Positions 7,942 to 15,399 of a stretch of DNA of 16,514 bases are shown here, piece after piece. Each line of letters opens with the position of its first letter. Within the stretch, counting starts at the first letter, position 1. The position numbers and the translations under genes were made by a program. The notes under the pieces were generated by a model. The model made no database searches and was not told the origin of the DNA. It saw only the letters and a list, made by a program, of their open reading frames with translations. The stretch lies in NCBI RefSeq assembly GCF_020217025.1, contig NZ_JAIWOF010000168.1, positions 1 through 16,514 on the forward strand, read 5' to 3'. The DNA comes from Flavobacterium sp. (lineage in GTDB: Bacteria; Bacteroidota; Bacteroidia; Flavobacteriales; Flavobacteriaceae).

Positions 7942-8319
7942 ATGAAAAAATATCACATAATATTAATAGTTTTACTAGGCATGTTTTTAATGCCTAGTAC
8001 GGCTATGGCTTGTGGTAACTCTAATTCAAAACATTCTTGTGAAAAAGAAGTTTCATCTAAAAAAACTGAAAAGAAATGTTATTGTAGTAATGACAGTTCT
8101 GAAAGCAAAGATGAAAATGGATGTAAAGGTGATTGTGGTCATGCAAATTGTGGTTGTTCTATGACTTGTCCTTCTTCTTCAATCATTTTTATACCAGAAA
8201 TTACTTTTAAAATTAACTTTATTCAATATTCTTCAATAGAGAAAGTTAAGTTTTCATACACGGCACCATCAATCTCAGATGGTTTTCATTCTATTTGGCT
8301 AATACCTAAAATAGGCTAA
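7942..8319 (+). CDS. Secreted Cys-rich protein, probable metal-binding
   Basis: A 125-residue protein with a signal peptide likely cleaved after AMA (residue 23). The mature N-terminal half has nine Cys (24, 33, 46, 48, 61, 65, 70, 72, 76) plus several Lys, Asp and His. The C-terminal half is hydrophobic and ends FHSIWLIPKIG. It resembles small unnamed proteins that precede copper ATPase clusters in flavobacteria; that is from memory. The Cys pattern, with KKCYC, GHANCGC and SMTC, suggests thiolate metal binding in the periplasm, but no established family is recognised. It starts the cluster 60 bp after the integrase stop and is followed by a 182-bp gap. A 10-bp hairpin lies in the signal-peptide codons (7973-7999). 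Confidence 0.75.
   Translation: MKKYHIILIVLLGMFLMPSTAMACGNSNSKHSCEKEVSSKKTEKKCYCSNDSSESKDENGCKGDCGHANCGCSMTCPSSSIIFIPEITFKINFIQYSSIEKVKFSYTAPSISDGFHSIWLIPKIG
7973..7999 (+). promoter_or_regulatory. Perfect hairpin early in the Cys-rich gene
   Basis: TACTAGGCAT (7973-7982) pairs perfectly with ATGCCTAGTA (7990-7999) across a 7-nt loop, starting 31 nt after the A of the start codon. It encodes the hydrophobic core of the signal peptide. It may affect translation or attenuation, or be chance. Confidence 0.4.
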
Positions 8320-8327
8320 ATTCTTTT

Positions 8328-8351
8328 TTTGACAGCCATTAGTGTGTCAAA
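8328..8351 (+). terminator. Weak hairpin after the Cys-rich gene
   Basis: TTTGACA (8328-8334) pairs with TGTCAAA (8345-8351) around a 10-nt loop, 9 bp after the stop codon. No long U-tract follows, so it is at best a partial terminator or an mRNA 3'-end stabiliser. Confidence 0.3.
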
Positions 8352-8462
8352 TTTATAGCATTTTGCTATCAGATTAATCATCAGTTTACTTTCCGTTTTT
8401 ATTTTTAATTATTTCAAGCAGATAGACTTGTAAACTGTTATTCATTATTTTTTTATCAACTT

Positions 8463-8483
8463 ATCAAAGGAATTCACTTTGAT
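8463..8483. promoter_or_regulatory. Inverted repeat upstream of the HMA-DUF3347 gene (possible operator)
   Basis: ATCAAAG - GAATTCA - CTTTGAT is a 7-7-7 dyad that ends 18 bp before the ATG at 8502. It could bind a dimeric regulator or form a small leader hairpin. No TAnnTTTG element was found in the 182-bp gap, so whether a promoter lies here is open. Confidence 0.35.
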
Positions 8484-8501
8484 TACTAATACATTATTAA
8501 A

Positions 8502-9374
8502 ATGAAAAATTCATTTAAAAATATAATGCTAGCAACTTTTATATTGCTTAGTATTGCTGTCAATGCACAAATTAAAAATGCAAAAACAGAAACAGTTAAG
8601 ATTTATGGAAACTGTGGAATGTGCGAAACCAAAATCGAAAATGCAGGAAATATCAAAAAAGTAGCTAAAGTAGATTGGGATCAAGATTCGAAGATGGCCA
8701 CTTTAACTTATGATACTACTAAAACTAATCCAGACGAAATACTAAAAAGAATAGCATTAGCAGGATATGATAGTGATAAGTTTCTTGCACCAGATGATGT
8801 CTATGACAATCTTCATGGATGTTGTCAATATGACAGAGTTGCTAAAGTTCCAGTTAAAGAAGAAATCAAAGTGGAAGAAACTACTGAAATCCATAATAAT
8901 CATGTAAACCACAATGAAACTTCAAAGATGGTACTTCAAGAAGTTAACCAACTTAAAGTTGTTTTTGATAACTATTTTGTGGTAAAAGATGCTATGATTT
9001 CTTCTGATGGTAACACAACTTCAATTGCTTCAAAGGAATTACTAACTGCAATAAATAATGTTAAAATGGACAAATTGGATATGGATGTTCATAGGGTTTG
9101 GATGAAAGTTGTAAATCAAATTAAAAAAGATACTGAACTGATTTCAAATACGAAAGACATTAAGATACAACGTAATCATTTTACAACACTGTCAAAAGAC
9201 ATTTATTCATTAATAAAAGTAGCTAAGTATGAGGTGCCAGTTTATTTTCAACATTGCCCTATGTACAATGATGGTAAAGGTGCAAATTGGTTAAGTAAAG
9301 AAAATGAAGTTAAAAACCCATACTATGGCAACAGAATGCTAACTTGTGGAAAAACAGTTGAAACCATTAAATAA
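8502..9374 (+). CDS. Periplasmic HMA-DUF3347 copper-binding protein
   Basis: A 290-residue protein with an N-terminal signal peptide ending near NAQ (residue 23). An HMA domain follows (about 30-100) with the metal motif GNCGMC (Cys38, Cys41). After a His/Asn/Glu-rich linker (about 125-140) comes a DUF3347 domain (about 145-290). That domain ends in FQHCPMYNDGKGANW and NPYYGNRMLTCG, hallmarks of the family, with potential ligands His, Cys and Met. DUF3347 modules occur beside or fused to CusB-type efflux adaptors, so periplasmic copper binding or delivery is the best inference. Its stop overlaps the next start (TAATG at 9372-9376), indicating translational coupling with the regulator. Confidence 0.9.
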   Translation: MKNSFKNIMLATFILLSIAVNAQIKNAKTETVKIYGNCGMCETKIENAGNIKKVAKVDWDQDSKMATLTYDTTKTNPDEILKRIALAGYDSDKFLAPDDVYDNLHGCCQYDRVAKVPVKEEIKVEETTEIHNNHVNHNETSKMVLQEVNQLKVVFDNYFVVKDAMISSDGNTTSIASKELLTAINNVKMDKLDMDVHRVWMKVVNQIKKDTELISNTKDIKIQRNHFTTLSKDIYSLIKVAKYEVPVYFQHCPMYNDGKGANWLSKENEVKNPYYGNRMLTCGKTVETIK

Positions 9375-9934
9375 TGATTTTGCATATTAAAAATATGGTG
9401 TGCGACCGATGCAAAATGGTCGTTAAAAATGAAATAGAAAATTTAGGATATTCACTAGTAAAAGTTGAATTAGGAGAAGTTGAACTGAATCAAAAGATTA
9501 CAGATATTCAAAAAAAGGATATTAAATTAAATCTTGAGAAGTTTGGTTTTGAATTAATAGACGATAAAAAAAGTAGAGTTATTGAAAAAATTAAAGCATT
9601 ACTAATCGATCTGATTCAAAACAAAAATGCAGATTTAAACCAAAATTTATCCTCTTACATAGCCGATAATCTAAATCATGATTACAGTAAACTCAGCAAT
9701 CTATTCTCCGAAGTGGAAGGAATTAGCATTGAAAAATATTACATCAACTTAAAAGTTGAAAAAGCAAAAGAGTTAATTATGTATGATGAATTGAGCTTAA
9801 GCGAAATTGCAGACCTCCTAAACTACAGTAGTGTAGCACATTTGAGTAATCAATTCAAGAAAATAACAGGATTTACACCAACACATTTCAAACAAATAAA
9901 AGAAGTAAAACGAGTTCAAATTGATAAAATTTAG
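9374..9934 (+). CDS. HMA-AraC fusion transcriptional regulator, candidate copper sensor
   Basis: A 186-residue protein. Residues 1-65 look like an HMA/ferredoxin-like domain: MILHIKNMVCDRCKMVV, with Cys10 and Cys13 as CxxC, then strand-helix segments ending GFELIDD. Residues about 90-175 form an AraC-type double helix-turn-helix, with LSLSEIADLLNYSSVAHLSN as the recognition half and FKKITGFTPTHFK as the usual C-terminal signature. In related Bacteroidota proteins I recall, the N-terminal domain is often degenerate, whereas here the metal-binding pair is intact. Coupling to the DUF3347 gene (4-bp TAATG overlap) and placement just before copA support a copper-responsive role; direct metal sensing is inference. 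Confidence 0.85.
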   Translation: MILHIKNMVCDRCKMVVKNEIENLGYSLVKVELGEVELNQKITDIQKKDIKLNLEKFGFELIDDKKSRVIEKIKALLIDLIQNKNADLNQNLSSYIADNLNHDYSKLSNLFSEVEGISIEKYYINLKVEKAKELIMYDELSLSEIADLLNYSSVAHLSNQFKKITGFTPTHFKQIKEVKRVQIDKI

Positions 9935-10014
9935 AATGATGTAAATCATAGCCATAATTATACAATTCATACCCGGTTTTTCAGTAGAACTTTGTACAAG
10001 TAAATTAGTAAAAG

Positions 10015-12435
10015 ATGAAAACAGTAAAAACACAACCATATGCAATCCCACTCGAAAATGTGGAAAGCGAACATTGCGCTATGATTGTTAATAAAGGATT
10101 GCAGTCTATAGAGGGAATTACACAGCATAAAGTGGAAATAAACAACAAACAGGCTATCATTGAAACCGAAAAACCTGAAATAGCCATACCTAATGCCGTG
10201 AAAACCATTCGTGATTTGGGCTATGATGTTGCAACAACCACACAAATAATTCCAGTTTTGCAAATGACTTGTGCTTCTTGTGCTGTGAGTGTAGAAAGTA
10301 TAATTAAGTTCTTACCTGGTGTGGTGAACGCTTCAGTAAATTATGCTTCAGCAGAAGTTAAAGTAGAATACATTCCTAGTTTAGTTACACTAAACCAAAT
10401 GCAAGTAGCGGTACAAAGTATTGGCTATGATTTATTTATCAATCAAGATAATAGTCAATACGAAACTTTAGAGGATATCCATCTTAGAAAACAGAAACAA
10501 CTAAAAGCAAAAACACTTGGAGCCATCATTTTATCGGTTCCATTAGTGGCAATTGGTATGTTTTTTATGGATATTCCGTATGCTAATTATATTATGTGGA
10601 TATTGGCAACACCAGTCGTGCTTTTCTATGGAAAAGATTTCTACATAAATGCCTGGAAACAGTTAAAACATCGTTCGGCTAATATGGACACACTAGTAGC
10701 ATTGAGTACAGGTGTAGCCTATATTTTTAGCGTATTTAATACGCTTTTTCCAGACTATTGGCATTCTAAAGGATTACACGCTCATGTTTATTTTGAATCT
10801 GCAGCAGTGGTAATTGCTTTTATTTTATTAGGTAAATTACTGGAAGAAAATGCTAAAGGAAATACTTCTTCAGCCATTAAAAAGTTAATTGGCTTACAAC
10901 CCAAAACGGTAAACATTGTAGATGCCAATGGGAACCAAATGGAATTACCAATAGAACAAGTCGAAGTTGGAATGACCATCATAGTAAAACCTGGAGAGAA
11001 AGTAGCAGTAGATGGAATTGTTTCTCAAGGAAGTTCTTTTGTAGATGAAAGTATGTTGAGTGGCGAACCCGTTCCAGTGAGAAAAGAGACAAATGACAAA
11101 GTGTTTTCGGGAACTATTAATCAAAAAGGAAGTTTTCAATTCAAAGCGGAAAAAGTAGGAGCCGATACCATGCTTTCTCATATAATTAAAATGGTGCAAG
11201 AAGCACAAGGAAGTAAAGCTCCTGTTCAAAAATTGGTAGATAAAATAGCGAGTGTTTTTGTTCCAATTGTCATCGGCATCGCCTTACTATCGCTTATTGC
11301 TTGGATAATTTGGGGGGGTGAAAACGGATTCACTCAAGGATTGTTAGCTTTAGTGACAGTTTTAGTAATTGCATGTCCGTGTGCTTTAGGTTTAGCCACA
11401 CCAACAGCCATCATGGTAGGTGTAGGAAAAGGAGCAGAGGAAGGAATTCTAATCAAAGATGCGGAGAGCTTGGAATTAGCTAAAAAAATCAATGCCATTA
11501 TTTTAGATAAAACAGGTACAATCACCAAAGGTAAACCCACAGTAACCGATGTAATTTGGGCAGAAGGAAATGATAGTTCTAAACAAATTTTGATCGCTAT
11601 CGAAAAACAATCAGAACACCCGTTGGCAGAAGCAGTTGTAAGTTTTTATAAAGATGAAAATTCAGTAAATGTAAATCACATTGAAAGCATTACTGGAAAA
11701 GGGGTGAAAGCCCACTATAACGGAGAATATTATTTTGTAGGAAATAAAAAATTACTTTTCGAAAATGGTATAAATATTTCTGAAAAACTAGACCATGAGG
11801 CTTCAAAGTGGCTATTAGAGGCTAAAACCGTGATTTGGTTTGCCGATTCTAAAAATGCGTTATCCGTTTTAGCCATTGCCGACGAAATCAAAGAAACCTC
11901 CATAGAAGCCATTCAAGAACTTCAAAAAATGAATATTGAAGTGTATATGCTAACAGGTGATAATGCAAATACAGCCAAAGCCGTTGCTGAAAAAGTAGGA
12001 ATTACCAATTTCAAAGGAGAAGTTTTACCAAAAGACAAAGCCGATTTTGTAAAAGAGCTACAAGCAAAAGGCAAAATAGTAGCTATGGTGGGTGATGGTA
12101 TCAACGATAGTACCGCTTTAGCACAAGCTAATGTAAGTATCGCGATGGGAAAAGGAAGTGACATAGCTATTGATGTAGCCAAAATGACCATTATCTCATC
12201 TGATCTTTCTAAAATTCCATTGGCAATAAAGATTTCAGCAAAAACCGTGAATACCATTAAACAAAACCTTTTTTGGGCTTTCATTTATAATATTATTGGA
12301 ATTCCACTTGCAGCTGGAATTTTATATCCAATAAATGGGTTTTTATTAAATCCAATGATTGCTGGAGCTGCTATGGCATTAAGTAGTGTAAGTGTGGTAG
12401 CGAATAGTTTACGATTAAAATATTTTAAAAATTAA
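10015..12435 (+). CDS. copA: Copper-exporting P1B-1-type ATPase
   Basis: An 806-residue protein. Two N-terminal HMA domains come first: the first (about 9-75) is degenerate (SEHC, only Cys21), while the second has MTCASC (Cys86, Cys89). Eight membrane helices are expected. Seen in order are the actuator motif SGEP (349-352), the transport-site CPC (454-456), phosphorylation motif DKTGT (Asp498), SEHP (His535), MLTGDN and GDGIND (693-698). Tyr758-Asn759 in TM7 and M787xxSS in TM8 are the Cu(I) signature residues of P1B-1 pumps. It exports Cu(I) from cytoplasm to periplasm. It lies 80 bp after the regulator and 12 bp before the chaperone gene. A run of seven G (11312-11318) interrupts an otherwise AT-rich gene. 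Confidence 0.96.
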   Translation: MKTVKTQPYAIPLENVESEHCAMIVNKGLQSIEGITQHKVEINNKQAIIETEKPEIAIPNAVKTIRDLGYDVATTTQIIPVLQMTCASCAVSVESIIKFLPGVVNASVNYASAEVKVEYIPSLVTLNQMQVAVQSIGYDLFINQDNSQYETLEDIHLRKQKQLKAKTLGAIILSVPLVAIGMFFMDIPYANYIMWILATPVVLFYGKDFYINAWKQLKHRSANMDTLVALSTGVAYIFSVFNTLFPDYWHSKGLHAHVYFESAAVVIAFILLGKLLEENAKGNTSSAIKKLIGLQPKTVNIVDANGNQMELPIEQVEVGMTIIVKPGEKVAVDGIVSQGSSFVDESMLSGEPVPVRKETNDKVFSGTINQKGSFQFKAEKVGADTMLSHIIKMVQEAQGSKAPVQKLVDKIASVFVPIVIGIALLSLIAWIIWGGENGFTQGLLALVTVLVIACPCALGLATPTAIMVGVGKGAEEGILIKDAESLELAKKINAIILDKTGTITKGKPTVTDVIWAEGNDSSKQILIAIEKQSEHPLAEAVVSFYKDENSVNVNHIESITGKGVKAHYNGEYYFVGNKKLLFENGINISEKLDHEASKWLLEAKTVIWFADSKNALSVLAIADEIKETSIEAIQELQKMNIEVYMLTGDNANTAKAVAEKVGITNFKGEVLPKDKADFVKELQAKGKIVAMVGDGINDSTALAQANVSIAMGKGSDIAIDVAKMTIISSDLSKIPLAIKISAKTVNTIKQNLFWAFIYNIIGIPLAAGILYPINGFLLNPMIAGAAMALSSVSVVANSLRLKYFKN

Positions 12436-12447
12436 AACAACATCAAA

Positions 12448-12669
12448 ATGAAAAATAACACATTAAAATTCAAAACAAATATCAATTGTATGGGGTGTGT
12501 AGCCAAAGTAACACCAGAATTAGACCAAGTAGCCGCAATTGAAAATTGGGAAGTTGATATTCACAACAAAGAAAAAATACTAACCGTTGAAGCTTCATCA
12601 GAAAAAGAACAGGAAATCATGCAAGCGGTGGAAAAAGCAGGTTTTAAAATCGAAAAAATCAATTCATAA
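12448..12669 (+). CDS. HMA-domain copper chaperone (CopZ-like)
   Basis: A 73-residue single HMA domain with the metal-binding motif INCMGCVAKV (Cys14, Cys17). It continues with the expected beta-alpha-beta order and ends KAGFKIEKI, where HMA proteins have a conserved Gly-Phe/Tyr. There is no signal peptide, so it acts in the cytoplasm, where the family delivers Cu(I) to the ATPase HMA domains or to regulators. It starts 12 bp after the copA stop, so the two are almost certainly cotranscribed and matched partners. Confidence 0.92.
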   Translation: MKNNTLKFKTNINCMGCVAKVTPELDQVAAIENWEVDIHNKEKILTVEASSEKEQEIMQAVEKAGFKIEKINS

Positions 12670-12731
12670 GTCTTTAGTGCTACTTGAAACAAAGTAAGGT
12701 GGCATTTTTATTAATCTTTGAAAATATAAAG

Positions 12732-14996
12732 ATGAAAAAACAAAAAAGTGTTTCAAGAATAGTGGGAACTATGCTACTTATGTTAGTTGCGATACCCAAC
12801 TCATTCGCTCAAAAAATAGTACGATACGATTTATACGTTCGCGATACAATTGTCAACTATTCTGGAACTGAAAAAAGAGCTATTGCGGTGAACGGTCAAA
12901 TTCCAATGCCAACCTTAACTTTTACAGAAGGCGATATTGCCGAAATTTACGTACATAACGAATTAAATGAAACTACTTCGTTGCATTGGCACGGATTATT
13001 TTTACCTAACAAAGAAGATGGAGTACCGAATTTAACCCAAATGCCCATTCAACCTGGCACAACGCATAAATATACATTTCCCATCATCCAAAACGGAACG
13101 CATTGGTATCATTCACACTCAGGATTACAAGAACAAATCGGAATGTATGGTATGTTCATTATGAATAAAAAAGAAAACGATCCTACTTTTAGAAAAGGTA
13201 TCGATGATTTACCAACTGTTCCTTTAATTTTAAGCGAATGGACCGATTTAAAACCCGAAAACGTTCACCGAATGTTGCACAACGCTTCCGATTGGTTTGC
13301 CATCAAAAAAGGTTCCACACAAAGTTATAGTGAAGCCATTAAACAAGGGCATTTTAAAACAAAACTAGGCAACGAGTGGAAACGAATGAATGCCATGGAT
13401 GTAAGCGATGTCTATTACGAAAAGTTTCTAATCAACGGAAAAAATGAAAGCCAATTAACACAGTTTAAAGGAGGCGATAAAGTCCGACTTCGTATTGCTA
13501 ATGGAGGTGCTTCCTCTTATTTTTGGTTGACCTATGCAGGTGGAAAAATTACGGTTGTAGCTAGTGATGGTAATGATGTAGAACCTGTTGAAGTAGATCG
13601 ATTACTAATTGCTGTTTCTGAAACCTATGATGTCATAGTCACAATTCCAGCCAATAATACGTCATATGAATTTTTAGCTACTGCCGAAGATAGAACAAAA
13701 TCCGCATCCCTTTACATTGGAAACGGTATCAAACAATTGATTTCACCCTTGCCAAAATTAAAATATTTTGAAGGGATGAAGATGATGAATGACATGATGA
13801 AAATGAATGGAGAGTTGGATGATATGGGAATGAGCATGTCGTTAAATCAAATGGATATGAACGTAGTTATGTATCCCGAAATTACTGGAGAAGCTGATAA
13901 CAAAAAGAAAGAACAAACACTAAAGGCAGCAAGCCATCAAGAACATTCAAAACATAATAAGTATGACGCTAATGCATTGGCGAACATCACCACATTGAAT
14001 TACGCCATGCTTAAAGCTACTGAAAAAACAACATTGCCAAAAGACGCTCCAGTTAAAGAACTTCGTTTTGAACTTACTGGAAACATGAACCGTTATGTGT
14101 GGAGTTTAGATAATAAAGTAATTTCAGAAACCGATAAAATCTTAATTAAGAAAGGCGAAAATGTTAGAATTACGCTCTACAACGGTTCCATGATGCGCCA
14201 TCCGATGCATTTACACGGACACGATTTCAGAATCATTAACGGACAAGACGATTACGCACCTTTAAAAAACGTAATGGATTTAATGCCAATGGAAACCAAT
14301 GTAATAGAATTCAATGCTAATGTTGAGGGCGATTGGTTTTTTCATTGTCACATATTGTATCACATGATGGCAGGCATGGGTAGAATTTTTACGTATGAAA
14401 ATCAAGAACCCAATCCATTAATTCCTAATCCAAAATTAGCCCAACGCAAATTGTACGCAGATGACAGAGCTTTTCATATCATGGCAGAAAACGATTTTGC
14501 TACTAATGGAAACGATGGTATGGCAATGATTCAAAATACACGATGGAGTTTAGGTGCAGAATGGCGTTTAGGATACAATGACATGCACGGTTATGAAGCA
14601 GAATTTCATTTAGGAAGATATATTGGAAAAATGCAATGGTTAATGCCCTTTATCGGTTTTGATTGGCGTTACCGAGATATGGAAGGTGAGATAGAAAAAA
14701 ACATTTTCGGACAAAAAAACACCAAAGACCATAGAGCTGTTTTAAGTGCTGGATTTGCCTATACCTTACCCATGTTAGTTCAGTTTCAAGCAGAGGTGTT
14801 TCAAGATGGAAATCTAAGATTACAATTAATGCGAGAAGATATCCCTGTTTCCAAACGATTACGAATGGGCTTCATGGTCAATACTGATACTGAATACATG
14901 CTAGAAGCACGATACATTCTAAAACGAAATCTAAGCCTAAGAACTCATTATGATAGCGATATGGGATTCGGATTCGGGTTGAATTTAAATTATTGA
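12732..14996 (+). CDS. Multicopper oxidase with C-terminal outer-membrane barrel-like domain
   Basis: A 754-residue protein from ATG 12732; the in-frame TTG at 12684 lies before a clear signal peptide (MKKQKSVS to NSFAQ) and is unlikely. The four copper-ligand blocks are HWHG (85-88), HWYHSH (124-129), HPMHLHGH (490-497) and HCHILYHMMAGM (538-549; type 1 Cys539, His544, Met549, His490). A Met-rich stretch (about 349-380, rich in MKMM and MGMSM) is typical of Cu(I) oxidases of the PcoA/CueO group. Residues about 600-754 do not belong to the oxidase fold. They contain alternating aromatic strands (EWRLGY, FIGFDWRYR, GFAYTL, FGFGLNLNY) ending in Tyr, resembling the PcoB/CopB barrel that is a separate protein in Proteobacteria. 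It probably oxidises periplasmic Cu(I) while tethered to the outer membrane. Confidence 0.92.
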   Translation: MKKQKSVSRIVGTMLLMLVAIPNSFAQKIVRYDLYVRDTIVNYSGTEKRAIAVNGQIPMPTLTFTEGDIAEIYVHNELNETTSLHWHGLFLPNKEDGVPNLTQMPIQPGTTHKYTFPIIQNGTHWYHSHSGLQEQIGMYGMFIMNKKENDPTFRKGIDDLPTVPLILSEWTDLKPENVHRMLHNASDWFAIKKGSTQSYSEAIKQGHFKTKLGNEWKRMNAMDVSDVYYEKFLINGKNESQLTQFKGGDKVRLRIANGGASSYFWLTYAGGKITVVASDGNDVEPVEVDRLLIAVSETYDVIVTIPANNTSYEFLATAEDRTKSASLYIGNGIKQLISPLPKLKYFEGMKMMNDMMKMNGELDDMGMSMSLNQMDMNVVMYPEITGEADNKKKEQTLKAASHQEHSKHNKYDANALANITTLNYAMLKATEKTTLPKDAPVKELRFELTGNMNRYVWSLDNKVISETDKILIKKGENVRITLYNGSMMRHPMHLHGHDFRIINGQDDYAPLKNVMDLMPMETNVIEFNANVEGDWFFHCHILYHMMAGMGRIFTYENQEPNPLIPNPKLAQRKLYADDRAFHIMAENDFATNGNDGMAMIQNTRWSLGAEWRLGYNDMHGYEAEFHLGRYIGKMQWLMPFIGFDWRYRDMEGEIEKNIFGQKNTKDHRAVLSAGFAYTLPMLVQFQAEVFQDGNLRLQLMREDIPVSKRLRMGFMVNTDTEYMLEARYILKRNLSLRTHYDSDMGFGFGLNLNY

Positions 14997-15019
14997 TTTT
15001 AAAATTAGTATATGAAATA

Positions 15020-15064
15020 CAGCATTACGCTAAGATTTTAGACAAGAAAATTAGTGAGGATATG
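15020..15064 (+). repeat. 45-bp direct repeat, right copy
   Basis: Identical to 7774-7818 in the integrase gene. It lies 23 bp after the multicopper oxidase stop. Sequence before C15020 has no similarity to the integrase, so the junction is sharp. Confidence 0.95.
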
Positions 15065-15121
15065 CAAATATTGAAAGCTAAGTTCAACTTTCGAACAAAC
15101 AAAAAAGCAAGTTCTGAATAG
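15020..15121 (+). pseudogene. Integrase 3'-end remnant
   Basis: The frame reads QHYAKILDKKISEDMQILK and continues for 14 more residues to a TAG at 15119-15121. The first 15 codons match the complete integrase exactly; after that both bases and residues diverge (tail ending KKASSE, against SCQNSI in the intact gene). The catalytic Tyr codon is retained but all upstream parts are missing and there is no start codon. This is the last part of another, related integrase gene, so the copper module lies between a whole integrase and a second integrase tail. Confidence 0.85.
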
Positions 15122-15134
15122 TACTTGCTTTTTT
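15101..15134 (+). terminator. Intrinsic terminator at the integrase remnant
   Basis: A 12-bp stem, AAAAAAGCAAGT (15101-15112) with ACTTGCTTTTTT (15123-15134), has a 10-nt loop that includes the remnant's stop codon. It was probably the original integrase terminator and now ends the copper-cluster transcript; the intact integrase at 7881 has no such structure after it. Confidence 0.85.
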
Positions 15135-15165
15135 ATCTAATGTTTAGACAATTAAGAAATACATT

Positions 15166-15276
15166 TTAATTTTTGTTTCTCTTTCTAAATCCATTACTAC
15201 CTTCATACATCTTACCTCTAAAGTAAAGACCAACTAACCAAGCAATAAATAAGCCTATTAATTCCCACCATTTCAT
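15166..15276 (-). CDS. Small single-helix membrane protein, 36 residues
   Basis: The frame runs from ATG at 15276-15274 to TAA at 15168-15166. The product begins MKWWELIGLFIAWLVGLYF, one plausible membrane helix, followed by a basic, polar tail ending KRNKN. The Trp at the membrane edge and positive inside tail look like a genuine small membrane protein rather than chance. No homologue is known to me. Upstream (15277-15399) is AT-rich DNA with no other feature that I can see, and no clear TAnnTTTG promoter. Confidence 0.5.
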   Translation of the reverse strand: MKWWELIGLFIAWLVGLYFRGKMYEGSNGFRKRNKN

Positions 15277-15399
15277 ACTATTTAATTTAAAATCTAGGTT
15301 AAATTAGGGAACTTAATTTTTTTCAAGTATGCATTTTTGGAATTTAATTATGCAAAAAGAAATGAGATAGTATATGGTAATTGTTTGTTGTTGTAAAAC

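Larger units (their letters stand above)
6383..15134. mobile_element. Candidate integrated copper-resistance island next to tRNA-Ser
   Basis: The stretch begins after the tRNA 3' end, contains a complete tyrosine integrase, carries a contiguous copper cluster, and ends with a duplicated integrase 3' end and its terminator. The tRNA/integrase arrangement is classic for integrative elements. The left edge is inferred from the tRNA. The right edge given here is only the end of the integrase remnant; the true attR may lie beyond the window. No conjugation or mobilisation genes are visible, so the segment is either a small island or part of a larger one. Confidence 0.5.

Noticed and set aside
9818..12284. 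Minus-strand frames opposite the regulator and copA
   Set aside because: They overlap genes with clear catalytic or metal motifs, and look like complementary-strand artefacts.
12684..12731. TTG-initiated extension of the multicopper oxidase
   Set aside because: A normal signal peptide starts at ATG 12732, and the extension would put 16 residues in front of it.
15170..15190. Possible second copy of the tRNA-Ser 3' end (attR)
   Set aside because: Only a short CTCTTTCT similarity is present, too little to be a duplicated attachment site.
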